Source of the DNA: Pogona vitticeps
Lineage: Eukaryota > Chordata > Lepidosauria > Squamata > Agamidae
Assembly: GCF_051106095.1 (NCBI RefSeq)
Contig: NC_135788.1
Span: 40,457,501-40,521,500, forward strand
Direction: 5' to 3'
Length of the DNA: 64,000 nt
Both the position numbers and the translations under genes were made by a program. Below the pieces are notes generated by a model. That model ran no database searches. It was not told the origin of the DNA and saw only the letters and a program-made list of their open reading frames with translations. This document shows positions 1 through 13,800 of this stretch, piece by piece. How positions within the stretch are numbered: position 1 is the first letter of the stretch; each line of letters starts with the position of its first letter.

Positions 1-3000
1 GGCTGGGCACAAAGGATAGGATTAGGGTGCCAGGGTTGCCTGATCTAAGAAATAAGCAGTAAGAAGAGTATACTAAGCAACCACTTTGCAATCTGTGTCA
101 CTTTACATGTGTTCTGCCATGAGAACACGTTGTCCCATTTTCTCCTATTTAAAAAAACAACAACAATGTAGACCCAAAGGAAATTTGATTCTCAAAATTG
201 TCTTTTAAAAAATTACCTCTCTCTAGAATTCTTTTTATTGCCATGCTCCAGGGTGGGTTATTCAGCCTGTGCTCATTGGTCATTCACCTCTGGCAGCTGT
301 ATACATTAGCAAAGAATGGAAGAAGTCTGTGGCTGTGCTGGAAAACTACATTTGATCCCCTAAATTAAAGCCATATGGACATCCTGAGGCTGCAAAAAAG
401 TGCTTCATCAGTGACAAAATTGCCTACCACTGGTTCTGAGTGAAGCATCAAGGGGTGCTGGCAGAAATGCACTGTATCTGTTTCTTTTGTAGAACTCTCC
501 AACAAAGCCAATTATTTTGCTACTTTACATTACTTTGATAGGCTGGAATGTTCATTCTTATTGATAGCAACTTACGTCCTTTCAGTACCTTGTTTTGTGA
601 CCTATGGTAAAACTCTGGAAACTGACAACTACTGTTATTTCAGACAAATGAAATTTAAAACTTGCTTTTTTAAAAAAAAAAAGCACCATGGCTTCTGAAT
701 GAGAAGCGGAGATGCCAGCTTATTCCACAACTCAGCCCCATCTGTTAAGTGATTGTTGTGCCGACTGTGCAAGGCGATCCGGAGAGCTGGGCAGATGGTG
801 CTTTACCAACCATACGGCTTGTGTGAAATGTGTAAGTCACAGCTTTCTGGCAAACATCACCAGTCTTGGAGTCATGTGACCAATCTCAAATATTGGTCAT
901 ACAGACAGATTAAAATGCCAGAGTAGATCAATTTGTACATTAGCTGTCACAAAGTAAAGTTCATAAAAACCCATCCTCAAACATCGCTATTGGGTTAAAG
1001 CAACCTTCCCCAATCTGGCTTCTTGAAGATGAGTTGAACCATAATACCTATTATCCCCAGCCAGTATGGCTATTGCACTGTGGATATGATAGGATCTGCA
1101 GTTCAACACATCTAGAGGATCCCAGCTTCAGAAAGACTGGCTGAAAGGCACATTATGGCCTATCTTATACACTACATCAATATTCAGTGTTCACTGGTCA
1201 CAATAAACATATGATGTGCAAAGCTTGGGAAAGTTATTTTCTCAGATGATACCTTTCATATCCTTGCAGCCAGTGCAGCTGCTAGTCATGTTGACTGCAG
1301 GACACTAGGAGTTGTCCTACAAATAGGGTCGTCACATGCCTACATTTAGGGAGAGAGGTCTTTCATTTGAAATGTTGCCAAAGGACAACTCTCTTTTGGT
1401 GTCCCCCATTTGAAGGACAACGTGGTCCAAATATAGTTTTTAAAAGCGTGCTGCTTAAAGACAAAGAATCATAAGAAAGGAGAGCAGGAACTGCAGGGTC
1501 ACGAAATGAGAAGGCTGATGGGCTAGGTGATCACCAGATAATTAGAATAGCAAATAGTCTTAGAGAGAGGAGTTAAAGGAGTCAGCCACACACACAAGGA
1601 TGTCTGCCAGCAGTGCTCCTGAAGGGCAACTAGAAGAAGAGGACCTCGAATAAGACTGCCCTGCCCCCAAGAGGACTGTGTTTTATTAACCTTACAAGCT
1701 CACAGATAGTTGGCAGAGTTCAGATAGGACAATGGTTACTTAATGCCATTAGAACTGGCCCAAATAAAGGCTTTGAAGTTAGCTCCCTATCACTTTGAGA
1801 AAGAGGAAGAATGGGTAGCCACGCCTCCTCTCAGAAGCAGCTGTGACGTCATCCAGGAGAGTGTTCTCTACTACTGTAGAATCAGAGAACAGCTTAGCAA
1901 CTTTGGGGAGGGGCGTTCCACCACAAGAAACCTTGGAGTTATCCCATTCATGTATAACAGCAGCTAGGCACACAGGTTACCTACTCACAGTCTTCCTCAT
2001 TCGAATGAAATGCATTGTAGTTCTTTTTAAATTATATTTTAAAGATCACTTCTAATTTAGCATTTTGCCATAGTCAATTTTATGCGAATCAGAGCCCTTT
2101 TTTGTCTTCCTTTTTGGAAATTTGTAGGTAGCTACTACAAATCCCCATATCTTGGTAATAAGATGACATGATGAATACCAAATGGGACCATCTGCAGCTA
2201 TTAGTATTCAGTGCATGTCAAAAAGCGCCAGTTTTCTAATGCCATGAGTACAGAAACAGGATCACCATGTGAAAGCAGCTGCATGTTACTGGATTACAAA
2301 AGCTGGCGGACATTGCGTGGTGCTTTGCAACTGTTTTCCAGCAGTCCCAGACCACTGATGGGCATATGAATAGGCCCTGAAAAACGAGTTTGGTCATTTG
2401 GCGAGAAATAACCTAGCAACAGATTCAGGTCAGCTTTTACAGATACTGCCTGCAGTTCCCCGAGCAGCAGTGAAACAGCAGCAGCAAAATCAATACATTT
2501 CCCTTCTGAGGAACAAGAAGGGAGGGGAGAAAAATGTAACTGGTCCTCCTTGTTTCCCTCTGGAATTAGTCTCTAAATAAATTGGTATAAAATCCTCTGC
2601 AGAGCATATCAAGCTGAAAGCTGTGAAGAGTCTTAAAAGTTCCCAAATTATCTTGAGTAGCCTCTGGGGGAAAATGTAAAGCTGGGAGCTTTTTGAAGCT
2701 ACCCCACAATTGCAGCAGCACTTTGAAGTAACTAATGAACCTACTATATTAGTCCCTCAAGCACTTGCTTTCTGCTCATTGTTTTTATTCATCACTAAGT
2801 TTAATACCAGCAGCTAATAGAGGGTCACGCTGCATTGATACCCCACTGAGAATGGAACTAGTATAATGTTTGACACAGGCTGTATCCCCTGTCAAAATAC
2901 ATGCTCCTTCATGTAGTATCCTTTGTTTTACTTTATTTTAACTGTTTATTAAATTTATGTCTTGCCTTTCCATTAAAATTCATCAGTATTTGGCTCAGAG

Positions 3001-3149
3001 ACTTAAGTTTAGAATCCATTTTACAGGTCTGAGCTTTTAGACCTGAAATCTCAAGGAAATGCTGCCCTCCTCACAACCCTAATTTTGGAGGTGATTCTCA
3101 TGGCATCATGGCATGTCATTTCAACATACTCAGAATCGTTCTGTTCTTT
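1..3149. other. Intergenic DNA, mostly unrecognised
   Basis: AT-rich sequence beyond the 3' end of EFHB. Open frames here are short and lack splice context or recognisable motifs. The only structured piece I see is a probable old hAT-like MITE near 1001-1143. In mammals the gene on this side of EFHB is KCNH8, but no exon of it is visible here. Confidence 0.6.
1001..1143. mobile_element. Degenerate hAT-like MITE
   Basis: The left end reads like the terminal inverted repeat of a common squamate hAT MITE (caaccttccccaatctgg) and the right end carries a diverged inverse. Inside is a decayed form of the 'agttcaacacatctagagga' motif seen in this family. No target duplication was confirmed, so the boundaries are approximate. 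Confidence 0.35.
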
Positions 3150-3230
3150 TTCATTATTTATTTATTTATTTATTTCATTTATACCCCACCCATCTGGTCC
3201 AGGGACCATTCTAGGCAGCTATCTTGCATG
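3150..3230 (-). repeat. L2/CR1-like LINE 3' tail
   Basis: Read on the minus strand this is a short LINE 3' terminus: a 'cagatgggtggggtataaat' motif followed by (ATAA)n. The same tail recurs at 28613-28670 (minus), 26825-26955 (plus) and 36385-36436 (plus). Only the extreme 3' end is kept, as is usual for 5'-truncated copies. Confidence 0.6.
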
Positions 3231-3348
3231 TCCTGCTACTGCTGGATTCACAATTATTCTGCAATCATTGCTGAAGGGTCTACCCCTGTAATGTGACAAA
3301 GCGTTGTGCCAAATCCCAGACTTAGCCCTAAAATCAATAATTTACATT

Positions 3349-3902
3349 CACAGCAAATTAAAAGATGCCTGCTTCTTGGGAGGAAAGCAATGACAAACCT
3401 TGACAGCATCTTAAAAAGCAGAGACATCACCTTGCCGACAAAGGTCCGCATAGTCAAAGCTATGGTTTTTCCTGTAGTGATGTATGGAAGTGAGAGCTGG
3501 GCTATAAAGAAGGCTGACCACCAAAGAATTGATGCTTTTGAATTGTGGTGCTGGAGGAGGCTCTTCAGAGTCCCCTGGACTGTAAGGAGAAAAAACTTAT
3601 CCGTTCTGAAGGAAATCAACCCTGAGTGCTCACTGGAAGGACATATCCTGAAGCGGAGGCTCCAATACTTTGGCCATCTGATGAGAAGAGAAGACTCCCT
3701 GGAAAAGACGCTGATGTTAGGAAAGTGTGAAGGCAAGAGAAGGGGACGACAGAGGATGAGATGGTTGGATAGTGTCATCAAAGCAACCAACATGAATTTG
3801 ACCCAACTCCGGGAGGCAGTGGAAGATAGGAGGGCCTGACGTGCTCTGGTCCATGGGGTCATGAAAAGTCGGACACGACTAAACGACTGAACAACAACAA
3901 AT
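3349..3902 (+). mobile_element. Bov-B (RTE) LINE, 5'-truncated 3' end
   Basis: An open frame of about 160 codons (about 3354-3839) encodes the C-terminal end of the Bov-B reverse transcriptase polyprotein, with the family signatures MYGSESWAIKKADHQRIDAF, ELWCWRRL, VPWT and YFGHLMRREDSLEKTL. It ends in the Bov-B 3' terminus 'gtcggacacgactaaacgac' followed by (ACA)n. The frame is uninterrupted apart from 5' truncation, so this copy is relatively young. It cannot be autonomous because the endonuclease and the RT catalytic core are absent. Confidence 0.9.
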
Positions 3903-4501
3903 ATCATACTTAGGAAATTTATTGATAAAAATACTTCGTATAAACAAATAAATTGGAAAGTAAGAGTGTTGTGCTACTTCTACCATTGCTGCTTTTTCAA
4001 CAGAAGTATAACTGACGAGTATTTGGACTTGAGAAAACTACAGCCACAATTTTTTTCTGAGTACAGTATTTATATTTTCTGCAAATTCATGAAATCTGAG
4101 AATTACATGCTGAAATAATGGTCCCCCCCAGTTCAGATTTAACCACAATCATGTCCACCAAGAATTGCTAATTTCAACAGTAACATTGGAAACACTGAGT
4201 AAGAAATGAAGGGAAAGTTACTATCAACTTCATACATTAGAAATCTATTCCTCTGGCTAGAATGAAGAATAATAGCCCGAGTAGTGTTCTTAACTAATGA
4301 TCTGATCTGTCAAGTTGCTCATTTGCTTACCAACTACTCATAGTATATGGGAAGGATGGCCTTGCAATCAGAGTGACTTTTCTGGTTTCTCAAAAAAAAA
4401 AAGGGAAATGTTAAAATTATTGCATACAATATATGCTTCCCATTGTAGAAACGTATTTGTTCTTTTAAAAAATGTTTCTGTATCAGTATTGAAAAGATTC
4501 C

Positions 4502-4507
4502 TTTATT
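4502..4507 (-). terminator. EFHB: EFHB polyadenylation signal (AATAAA)
   Basis: On the minus strand this is a canonical AATAAA about 150 bases past the EFHB stop codon. It is the first canonical hexamer downstream, which implies a short 3' UTR of roughly 170 bases. The cleavage site was not determined. Confidence 0.65.
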
Positions 4508-4653
4508 ATTTTCAGTAAACAAACACATATGTATGCACTGCATTTTTTCCTTTTTTTTTTACAATCAGTTGTAATAGGAGTATCCACTTCTGACACAGAA
4601 AATGGAATTGCAAATGAAACACATTAAGTGCTACATAACCCAGAGCAGAATTT

Positions 4654-4815
4654 TCATCTGCTTTTTATGTGTGCTGCCTGCATTTCATCCAGGACATTTC
4701 TGATGGATTCTACACAAACTTTTCCTCTGTGATCTTTCAAGCTGGCTTGCCTCCATATTTCATCAAAGCTTTCATCTGAAAGTTGGACACCAATATTGCG
4801 CAGAATGCGGGCAAT
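4654..4815 (-). CDS. EFHB: EFHB last coding exon, with TGA stop
   Basis: Starts after a tttcacag acceptor and encodes IARILRNIGVQLSDESFDEI and then VCVESIRNVLDEM, a degenerate helix-loop-helix at the C-terminus. The stop codon TGA is at 4656-4654. Confidence 0.95.
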   Translation of the reverse strand: MARILRNIGVQLSDESFDEIWRQASLKDHRGKVCVESIRNVLDEMQAAHIKSR

Positions 4816-7800
4816 CTGTGAAATAATATACATTATTATTAATCAAAGCAAATTAATTAATTTATGTGATACATATTGTAACTTCCATATTTTCTATCAC
4901 CTACTTATAAAATTATAGGTTATTATAGATTCAATCCCAGGTAGCTGGCCCGAGGTTCACTCAGCCTTCTTTCCCTCTGAGGTCAGCAACTGAGTACCCA
5001 GCTTGCTGCAGGGGACAATTGGTAGCCTGCATATTTAATTGGAAACTGCCCTGACAGTGCTGTAAGCACTGTAGGGAGGTATATAAACAGCATGTGTTGA
5101 TTTATATATACTCATTGTCCAAATTACTTTACCCAAGTTAGGTATTAGAGATGATATTAATGAGAGTTTCTTAAATGAGGAGAATTCAAACGATAATACC
5201 TTGGCATTTAAAGTCTTTCATGATTTGGGTTCTTGGGACCTGTCCAAGTGCCTCTCTCTTAAATTGTTTACCTGTCCACCTCTCATACTGGGATGTTTTA
5301 AGCGGCTACACCATGGAGACCCAGAAATCTGCTACTCAAAACCAGGCATTCTTTGTAATGACCACATTGCTTTGGAATTCTCTCCCATCAGAGGTGTGAC
5401 AGGCCCCATATCCCTCCTTGGTTTTAGGAGGCAACGTAAGACCTGACTCTTTTTGCAAGCCTTTTCATAGCCTTGCCTCAGATTAAGTAATTTTAAATTA
5501 ATTTTGATTGCTTTTTGGCTCTGTTTCTTTATTAGTTCTATTGTGAATTTATGTACTTCTCTCTGCGGCCATCTTTTGTTTTTATTTTCATTTTTTGTAA
5601 TGTTACTCTGCTTAATGTTGTTGTATTTTTAGTAACCATGCTTACTATGATCCCTTTTCTGTATTTTTTCTGATTTTTGTTATTGTTGCATTTATTTAGG
5701 ATAGAAATGCAAACAAGTAAGCAAACAAACAAACAAACTGCATTTTGCTTATCTGGACTTGCACTACATCCCTAATCCATTTCAGAGATGGATTGTAAGA
5801 CTGAAATTTCAAAATATTTGTTTCTGGATCAATGTACTGTACCTCTTCTTTTGATCTTGTCTTGAAGAAGTCTCTTTCATACACTCCTTTGTTGCTATAT
5901 ATAGAAGGATATAACAATGCATAAGCAGTTGCTTGATCACCATAATTAGTATTGTCACTGATGCGACGAAATTGTGGGGCAGGAATGTCTGAACGAATAG
6001 TTGGAACACCATAGAGTGGGTAAACTGTAGGAAAGCACAAGAAAAAGATTGAAGTATTATGTACAAGGCTGATATTTATGCAGAATGAGGCTGCACAATG
6101 TTACTGAAGCAAAGATGGAGCACACCAGCCCAAAGTAATCTTTAAAACTCAGTACAAACATATTGTTTATTTATTTAATGTGCTGCCTTTCACTATGACT
6201 GGGACCCAAAGTGGCTTACAATGCTATTTTTTAAAAAATAATAGTTCCACTAAAATGCAGAGTTTACACATATTAAATCCATTATTGTATTAAAATGTGA
6301 TTCAAATCAAAATACTTTAAAACATCTGATGTAGAATACTTTTAATACAATGTATACCTGCCTTAATAGTTAAAAAAAAAAACACTGGCTCTTCCAGTTG
6401 GTATTATGTTCTTACTAGGCCCTCAGTTGTCAACAGGAAAGGGCCACCTTGGCCTTTGCAGAACATTCTAAAGCTTTGGAGGACCCAGATAAGGTCCCCC
6501 TCCACATTCCGCAACAGACAACACTCTGATGATTGCAGGACTGAGGAGAAAGGCCTTTTCTATAGTCGCAGAGCTTGAATAGGCTAGTACATGACAAGAA
6601 AATCTTTCAGATAGCCTGGACTCAAATCATGAATAAAGTTATGGGTAATAACCAGCACTTTCAGTTGTGCTCAGAAATGGGCTGGAATATTTTACTTCAA
6701 ATTTAACTGGAGGCATATTTAGAAAAGATACAGTGAAAGGCAAGATTCTTGTACTAGGAACAAACTCAGCACAAAATTAAACACTTTTTACTGATTTCAG
6801 TGAAAGAATAAAATGGTTCTCCTTATTTTTATTTACATAGTTATTTGCTGTAATCTTAACTTGCCTAGATTATATAAACTTTCCAAAAGTGGTGTCAAGA
6901 AACTGGAAAATAGGGAGTTAATGGTTTCAATTGCCCTTTGAAATATAGGCCTGTTGACTCAAGCCTGGGATAATAGGCCAGGAGAGGCAGAGAGAAACTG
7001 CTTGTTAATTGGGAGGCTTTGCCATCTGTGTCTTATGTCCCTAAGAAGGAATTTCCAAGGTCATAACTCACTCCTGGTATGAGCTGATTAATAGAATTGG
7101 TTTCAGCTGAAGAGAAGGGGAGAGAGTGATAGAAAAGTTTTCTCTTCTTCAAAAAGTGTTTAGGGCAATTTGATGGCTGATTGGTGCATCCCCTTGAAGG
7201 GTCTAGAATGATGGTTCTCAACTTTAGGTCCACAAATGTTCCTGGAATACAACTCCCAGAAATCTTGGCAGGCACAGCTAATGGTGAAGACTTCTTGGAG
7301 ATTTACTCCTAAACATCTAGGGACTAAAGGTTGGGAATCACTGGTCTAGAAGATGAAATGATGGGTATAAAAATGGAGAGTTTGCTTCATTTAGCTTAGT
7401 CTCTCTAAGGAGAACACTATGCTCACTTGCTGTCTCGCTGCCTGATTCATACTCTGTGTATGCTCTGGAACCATGCTGAACTGCTTGAATGTGAGTATTA
7501 GCTTAGAATAGTTAGCTTTCTTATTTTCTTATGGGAACTGTTCTGGAATTGTCCTTGCCTCAAGATCTTTTATTTGCTTCACAATTCTTTTCACTGCTTT
7601 TGGGATTTTTGAAACTGCACCAGAGCACAGAGAATTCTGACTCCTGTCCTCTGAAGATGCCAACCAGAGAGACTGGTGAAACGTTAGAAAGAACAACCTT
7701 CAGAACACGGCCAAACAGCCCGAAAAACCTACAACAACCATTTTTGAAACTGTTTGGAACTTGATTCTTTTTTACTTCTTTTTGCAACATTTTCAATAAA

Positions 7801-10800
7801 GTTTTACAGCAGTTTGGTTATTTTGGGAAAAGAGGGTTATTGGTACTAAAGAAGGGCTTTACCTTGGCCACCTACTGGATACTCTACATTTTGTGGATAC
7901 TTTGGTATTCCTACCTGGTAGGGTTGGCATACAGGCTAAAATGCTTAATTGAGTGAATTTTTGGTAATTCCATGGAGCACTGAGTAGTCCGAGTGAGTGA
8001 AGAGGTTGGGAGGGGTTCCAGGCAGAAGGATTTTCCCCAGCCATCAGCACATTTGGTCCTCCTGGAATTTACCCACACCAGGAAAGCCTGGGCAGTGTGG
8101 CTAAATGGGCAGTGTGCACCTCTCTAACCCAGCCATAACCTTGAGGAGCAGATTTATACTAATTCTTATTTTTCTGGTGATTTATTGACGTGGTTGTACA
8201 AAGATTAATGAATACTCATATAAGATTATAGACAGACCAATTTTGCACTTAAGGAGGACATGTGTAATGGATATTGTTATCTCTAGTTTCCATAAAGCTT
8301 GTGGAGATAACTGTGGGACTCTGTGGGACTATAGATGACTGGTGGGCAGGCACTTCTTGAATTGAACATGGAGATGCTGCAAGGTCTGTTTTTTTCAAGG
8401 GAGACACTCCATACTCCCAAGCTGTGAACTGTTACGACACAAACAACAGGTTGAATTATGCTTTGGATTGTCCTTTGGGAGATTATATTTGCTAATTCCT
8501 ACATATACCAACAGCATCTGTAAACATCTAAAACAACCTGGTAATGAAAAGTACATCTCTTTGTACACACATGAAGAGGGAATGCCTCCTACAACTGCAT
8601 TATATTGAGAAGATGTTGTGCGATAATCAGAAAATACACGATCCGTTGGTCTTGTAAGAGTTCTGGGTGTTTTTTCTGAACTTCCAGGTTCTTTTTCTAC
8701 TACATCCTCCTGCTTTAGCACAGCATCTCCATCTGCTTTGCATTCTGCTCCTTCTGGTGGAATAAGGTCAAAGGGAGCTGGCTTTTTGCCTGAGAAAAGT
8801 GAATGATATCAAAATGACATTTGTTGCTTTCAGAGTGACAACAATCTATGTAATATTTTAACAAAAATAAAAAATAAAAAGGCTTCTACCACAATAAAAA
8901 TATTCTATGAAGCAGGAAAAAAAATTGCTGTAAGACCAGTAGTCTTAGGGATGGTCCATACTTGGTATGTACAGTAACTGGGCATCACACTATCATTAAA
9001 TTCTCTGAGTTTGCCTGTGTATTTCACTGAAGTGCAAGTGCATTTTAAAAGTACATTTTTAAAAAACACAAAAAACGTGGAGTTAAGAAAACAAGCAATT
9101 AAAGAATGCATAGACAATGTGGATTTCTTTCTGCAAATGATTAATTAATGGCCAGTTTCTGCAATGTCAGAAGATGCAGGAGCCACTTGGAATCACAGAT
9201 ACTGGACCAGCTCACAAATATCTGTTTCAGAACGTTTCAGCCTCCCAAGACACTCTATACATGACTTGAAAGTGACCATTATAGAAAGAAAAGAACTACA
9301 AAATGAAACCAAAAATAAATACGGCTGAGATAAGATACATACATAAATTCCACAGCATGTCAAAAGGATTTAATATCCATCAGGGATTCTGAGTTTATTA
9401 CCAAATGTGAGGCTTTTCATTCAAATCAGGAACATTCCCCCAGTTTAGCACTTGTATCAATAACGCTACTGTCACCTTGTAAACTCATTTTTGTGCCTAC
9501 CCTCATACAACATGTTGATTGAAGTACTTTACAGCTTGATAGCCTCATTCTTGAGCTAATGAACTCAAGTATTTTTGTTAATTATCTATATTGAGTGCTG
9601 GTTATGGGGCTATGTGTAAATATATGTATCAGTTATATGTTTCCTCTCCAGTGTCTCGGGAAGTAGACTTGATCCATGGAAATTAATACAGAAATACAAG
9701 AGTTAGTCCTTAAGGCGGCACTGTGTTTTTGTTTTGCCTTTGTCTGGATATGCTTATACAGACTAATACACTGCTTTGAAAACCAAGGTGAACATTGTGA
9801 TAGGCAATGGGCTTTTAGTGACAGAAAGATTTTCTGGATACTAGGGTGCCATGAACTGCTTTATTGTGCAGAGGGAAGCAGAGCTATCAAAGTCCCTTCC
9901 CTGGTTGGCAACTAAGCAGCCAACAGCAGATCTGTTCATATTAGATTTCTCCTTCCTTTAAACTGAAAAGAAAAATATAAAAAAACCTAGCCTTGTTGCC
10001 GAAAAACTAGATGAGATGTCAAATTCACAATTAGAATCTGGTAGAATGTTCTCCATTGAGGGATATAACCTCAGAGCTCTGTGCTTGAGCAATCAGTTGG
10101 AAATGGAATCCATATTTACCTCCCAATGACCCATCACAAAACAAAAGAAAGCTGTGGAAGTAGGAAAGCTTATGGTGGGATAGACAGATATCTTCACCCT
10201 CTTAAGGAAGTTTTGTTCTATAGGCTAACTGTGTTGCTTAGTAAGACCCACAGATGAAGGAGAAAAATAGCTCCTCAAAATTACCACAGATTCCCATATC
10301 CCCAATAGAGTTTAGGAAACAATCAATGAAAAAAAATCCATATACTGGAATCAGATTTGGGGAGTAAATCATGTCTAAATGTTTACCATGTACCTTTGGT
10401 AATTATTTTTTCTTCATATTCCTGAAGAGACATTTTATCTTTCCAGTTAAGGAAGTTCACAAACTCTAGATAGTTTATAAAGCCATCTTTATCCAAATCA
10501 CAGTAGTTAAATAAAGCATCCAACAGCTCTTCATCCAAGTCTAGATTAAGCTGAAAGCAGGTCTTTTTCAAGTCTTCCCTACTTATTTTCCGATCGCCAT
10601 CCTAGAAAAATAATGCAATACATTTAAGAACACTATGATTCTTGTACTTTGAGTTTTCTATAGAAATTGACAGATACTTCAAGCAATCATATTTCTGTGA
10701 GAAAAAAATACTTTATATAAGAACATGGTTGACTAAATCAAAGGTTCATCTAGTTCAGCATCTTTTTTCTTTAGTGTCCAATCAGATGCCTCCAAGAAGG

Positions 10801-13800
10801 ATAGAGTAATAAGGTAAAGGTAGGTAAAGGTTGCCCTTGACATTTAGTCCAGTCGTGTCCGACTCTAGGGCGGGTGCTCATCTCCGTTTCCAAGCAATAA
10901 ACCAAGCATTTTGTCCGAAGATAGTTTCCGTTGTCACATAGCCAGCACGACTAGAGATGGAACGCGGTTACCTTCCCACCGAGGTGGTACCTATTTATCT
11001 ACTCACATTTACATGCTTTCGAACTGCTAGGTTGGCAAGGAGCTGGGAGAAGTGACGGGAGCTCACTTTGTCACTTGGATTTGATCTTACAACTACTAGT
11101 CTTCTGACCTTGTAGCACAGAGGCTTCTGCAGTTTAACCCACAGCGCCACCATGTCCCCATACAGAGTGATAGCTCTCTTCTATTGTTGCTCCCAAGCAA
11201 CTGACATTCAGGGCATTGCCTTTGTAGGTCAGGCTTGGTAAGTGCAGGTGGATTTTGTATATAGGTATCTTTATTCACAAAATCACAACAGGATATAAGC
11301 CAAAGGCCATGTTTTTCTTTTCACATACAAGTAACTTTATGTTTGCAATGTTGAGATTTCTGAAGAACAGCACTGATAACTGAAATGTACAAGTATTTCA
11401 CACAATATTCACAGAAAACACATGTGATATCTTGGCAGAGTGCTAACCTTATCATAATGTCTGAAAGCTTGCAATAATGTATCAAAATTATGGTAATTAG
11501 CTTTCTTCAAATTCTGCCGAATTGCAGTAAAAACAGCCCGCTCTCTGTCTTTGCCACGAAGGAATTCACTTGGAAGTCTGTAATGAAGAAGGTCTCCAAC
11601 ACCTATAGAAGAAATAAATTATATCAGAACTTTGCCTGACCATGTTTTAGCTATTGTGTGACACTTTCACAAGAGCCTTGTCAATTCCTTTGTGCCATAT
11701 CATCTCTGCGTGCAGGCAAGAACATGGTTGGAAGAAAGTTTGTTCTCTGCAGAGGCAGGAATTTATTTATTTATATATGTATTACTACAGCACTCAGAAT
11801 CCCAGACAGTACTGGCCATGGGATTCTGGGAATCTATAGAGAAGAAAGCTGTTTTCCTTCTCTAGTTGTACATACATGCACTCTGGCTTTCAATCATTCA
11901 GTGTCCAAGGCAAGTTACCCCAAAACTGAACCCATTATACAAATAAAAAGATCATTTATAGACAAAGTGTGCAAAGCAAACTGTACTGCTCATATACCTC
12001 CCCACAGTGCTTAAACTCTGGGCAGTATACAATTTAATTATGCAGACCACACACTGGGTCCTCAATTTACCAACCTCAGAAGGATAAAAGCTGGCTACCT
12101 GAGCCCAAAATTTGAGATCATGAGCAGAGCCTACACTGCAGTTCTGCAATTTAACCACTGCACCACAATAATAAAAGCAGCAAGGAACAGCCGGCAAAAT
12201 ATTGAGAAAGAAGAGAAACCAAACTGTATAGCTGCCTAAAGAGCAAGCAAGATTAAATTTCTAAAATCTTTGGAAATCTAAGGGGAAATTAAAAAGTTTG
12301 TACCTGAAGTAGAATAGAGATCAAAATAGGTGTAATAAGAGAAGGCTACTTGGAGGGAAGATTCATTACTAACAATGCCTTCTTTTTGGTCACCACCACC
12401 CCCACCATGCCTGACAGCAGAGACTCAAAGAGTCTCCAACACAATGTACTCACCTTGTGAACAAGCCTATATGGAAGTAAACTGCTTCTTCAGCTACTCA
12501 ATGTCCAAGCCAGGAAATGCTTGGGGGAGGGGAGTCAATTATTATTTGCAGTATTCCACAGCCAGCATGGTCACTGGCCATGTAAGCTGTGAGGCTCTGA
12601 GAACCCAAACATTCCCCATTCTCTCTCCAAAAACAATTCAAAAGTCCTTTCAGCAATTCACTGAAATTATCTCAGTATTAGCAAGATATGCCACTCCTGG
12701 TTAGCAATCTTGCAGAGTTGTTTTAGAATACCTGGGTTTCTGAATTGTCTTACAAGACTCCAGGTATAATGCATTGTAACAGACTCAAGAGCGTGAAGAT
12801 TTCTTTGTATTTAAGGTCAGACTATCTCATTTAAAATGAATATTGGCTCAATTGTATTAAATTCATACAGGAGAAAAAGAAATGGAGCAGCAACGTCCGA
12901 ACTGTAAAATGACATGAAAGAAGCAGGTTACAAGATGGAAGTGTGAACAATACCAAAGGCCACTGAAATACTTGCCATATTCCTCAGGACGTATAAGCAT
13001 TCCAAATGTATGGTCTGGAGGAACATTGAGAGTATCAGCAATGCTGCATATATAAAAAAAAAGTCTGTTAGATAAACGTTTGATTGTTCACCCAAGTGTA
13101 ATCTTTATATTAGCCATGATAGATATTGTCTGTCTGTCAGTTCACCTCTTGTTCTGGAACTGAAGATTAAAGACAAGTGATGAAACATTTGTTAAGAGTT
13201 CACCTGAAATACACTCCTTAGGGCTCTACTACATAAATCAAAGCCACCGCCACAGATAATCCTAAATTTTACAACCCATTTTTCTTTTCATACACAGTAA
13301 TAACTGTCAGAAATATTTGCACGACATGCAGTAAATGTCTTTGATCATGATGCTTCTATTCCTTGGGAGAGAGAAAAAAGAACCCAAGTAGCAATATGCT
13401 ATTTCTTATTTAACAGATATAAGTGTGCATGTAGAATCTTCAATGTTTCTGTTAAAAAAGAAAGACCTCCCCTCCAAAGTAAACTAAACACACATGACAG
13501 TTTAGGAAAACTGATACAGATAAGAAAAACATTGTACTGACAACATAAGATATGGGGAATATGTATTTCTCCAAATCATATTTAACTACTAATTCCATGA
13601 GCCCTAGATAGCACAGAGACAGCAGAGCTTAGAAGTACAGTGGTGCCTCGCTTGACGATTACCTCGTTAAATGAGGAAATCGCTTGACGATGAAGTTTTT
13701 GCAATCGCTTTTGCAATCGCAAAACAATGTTTTAATAGGCAAAAATCACTTAACGAAGATCGGTTCCCTGCTTCAGGAACTGATTTTTCGCTTAACAACG

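Noticed and set aside
3254-3907. 217-codon minus-strand ORF
   Set aside because: Exact antisense shadow of the Bov-B coding fragment on the plus strand.
12375-12704. 109-codon plus-strand ORF in an EFHB intron
   Set aside because: No splice context or motif, and antisense to intron sequence; chance is adequate.
12972-12976. GT donor four bases downstream of EFHB exon 8
   Set aside because: Gives a +4 shift that breaks the frame to exon 9, whereas the GC donor preserves the family sequence.
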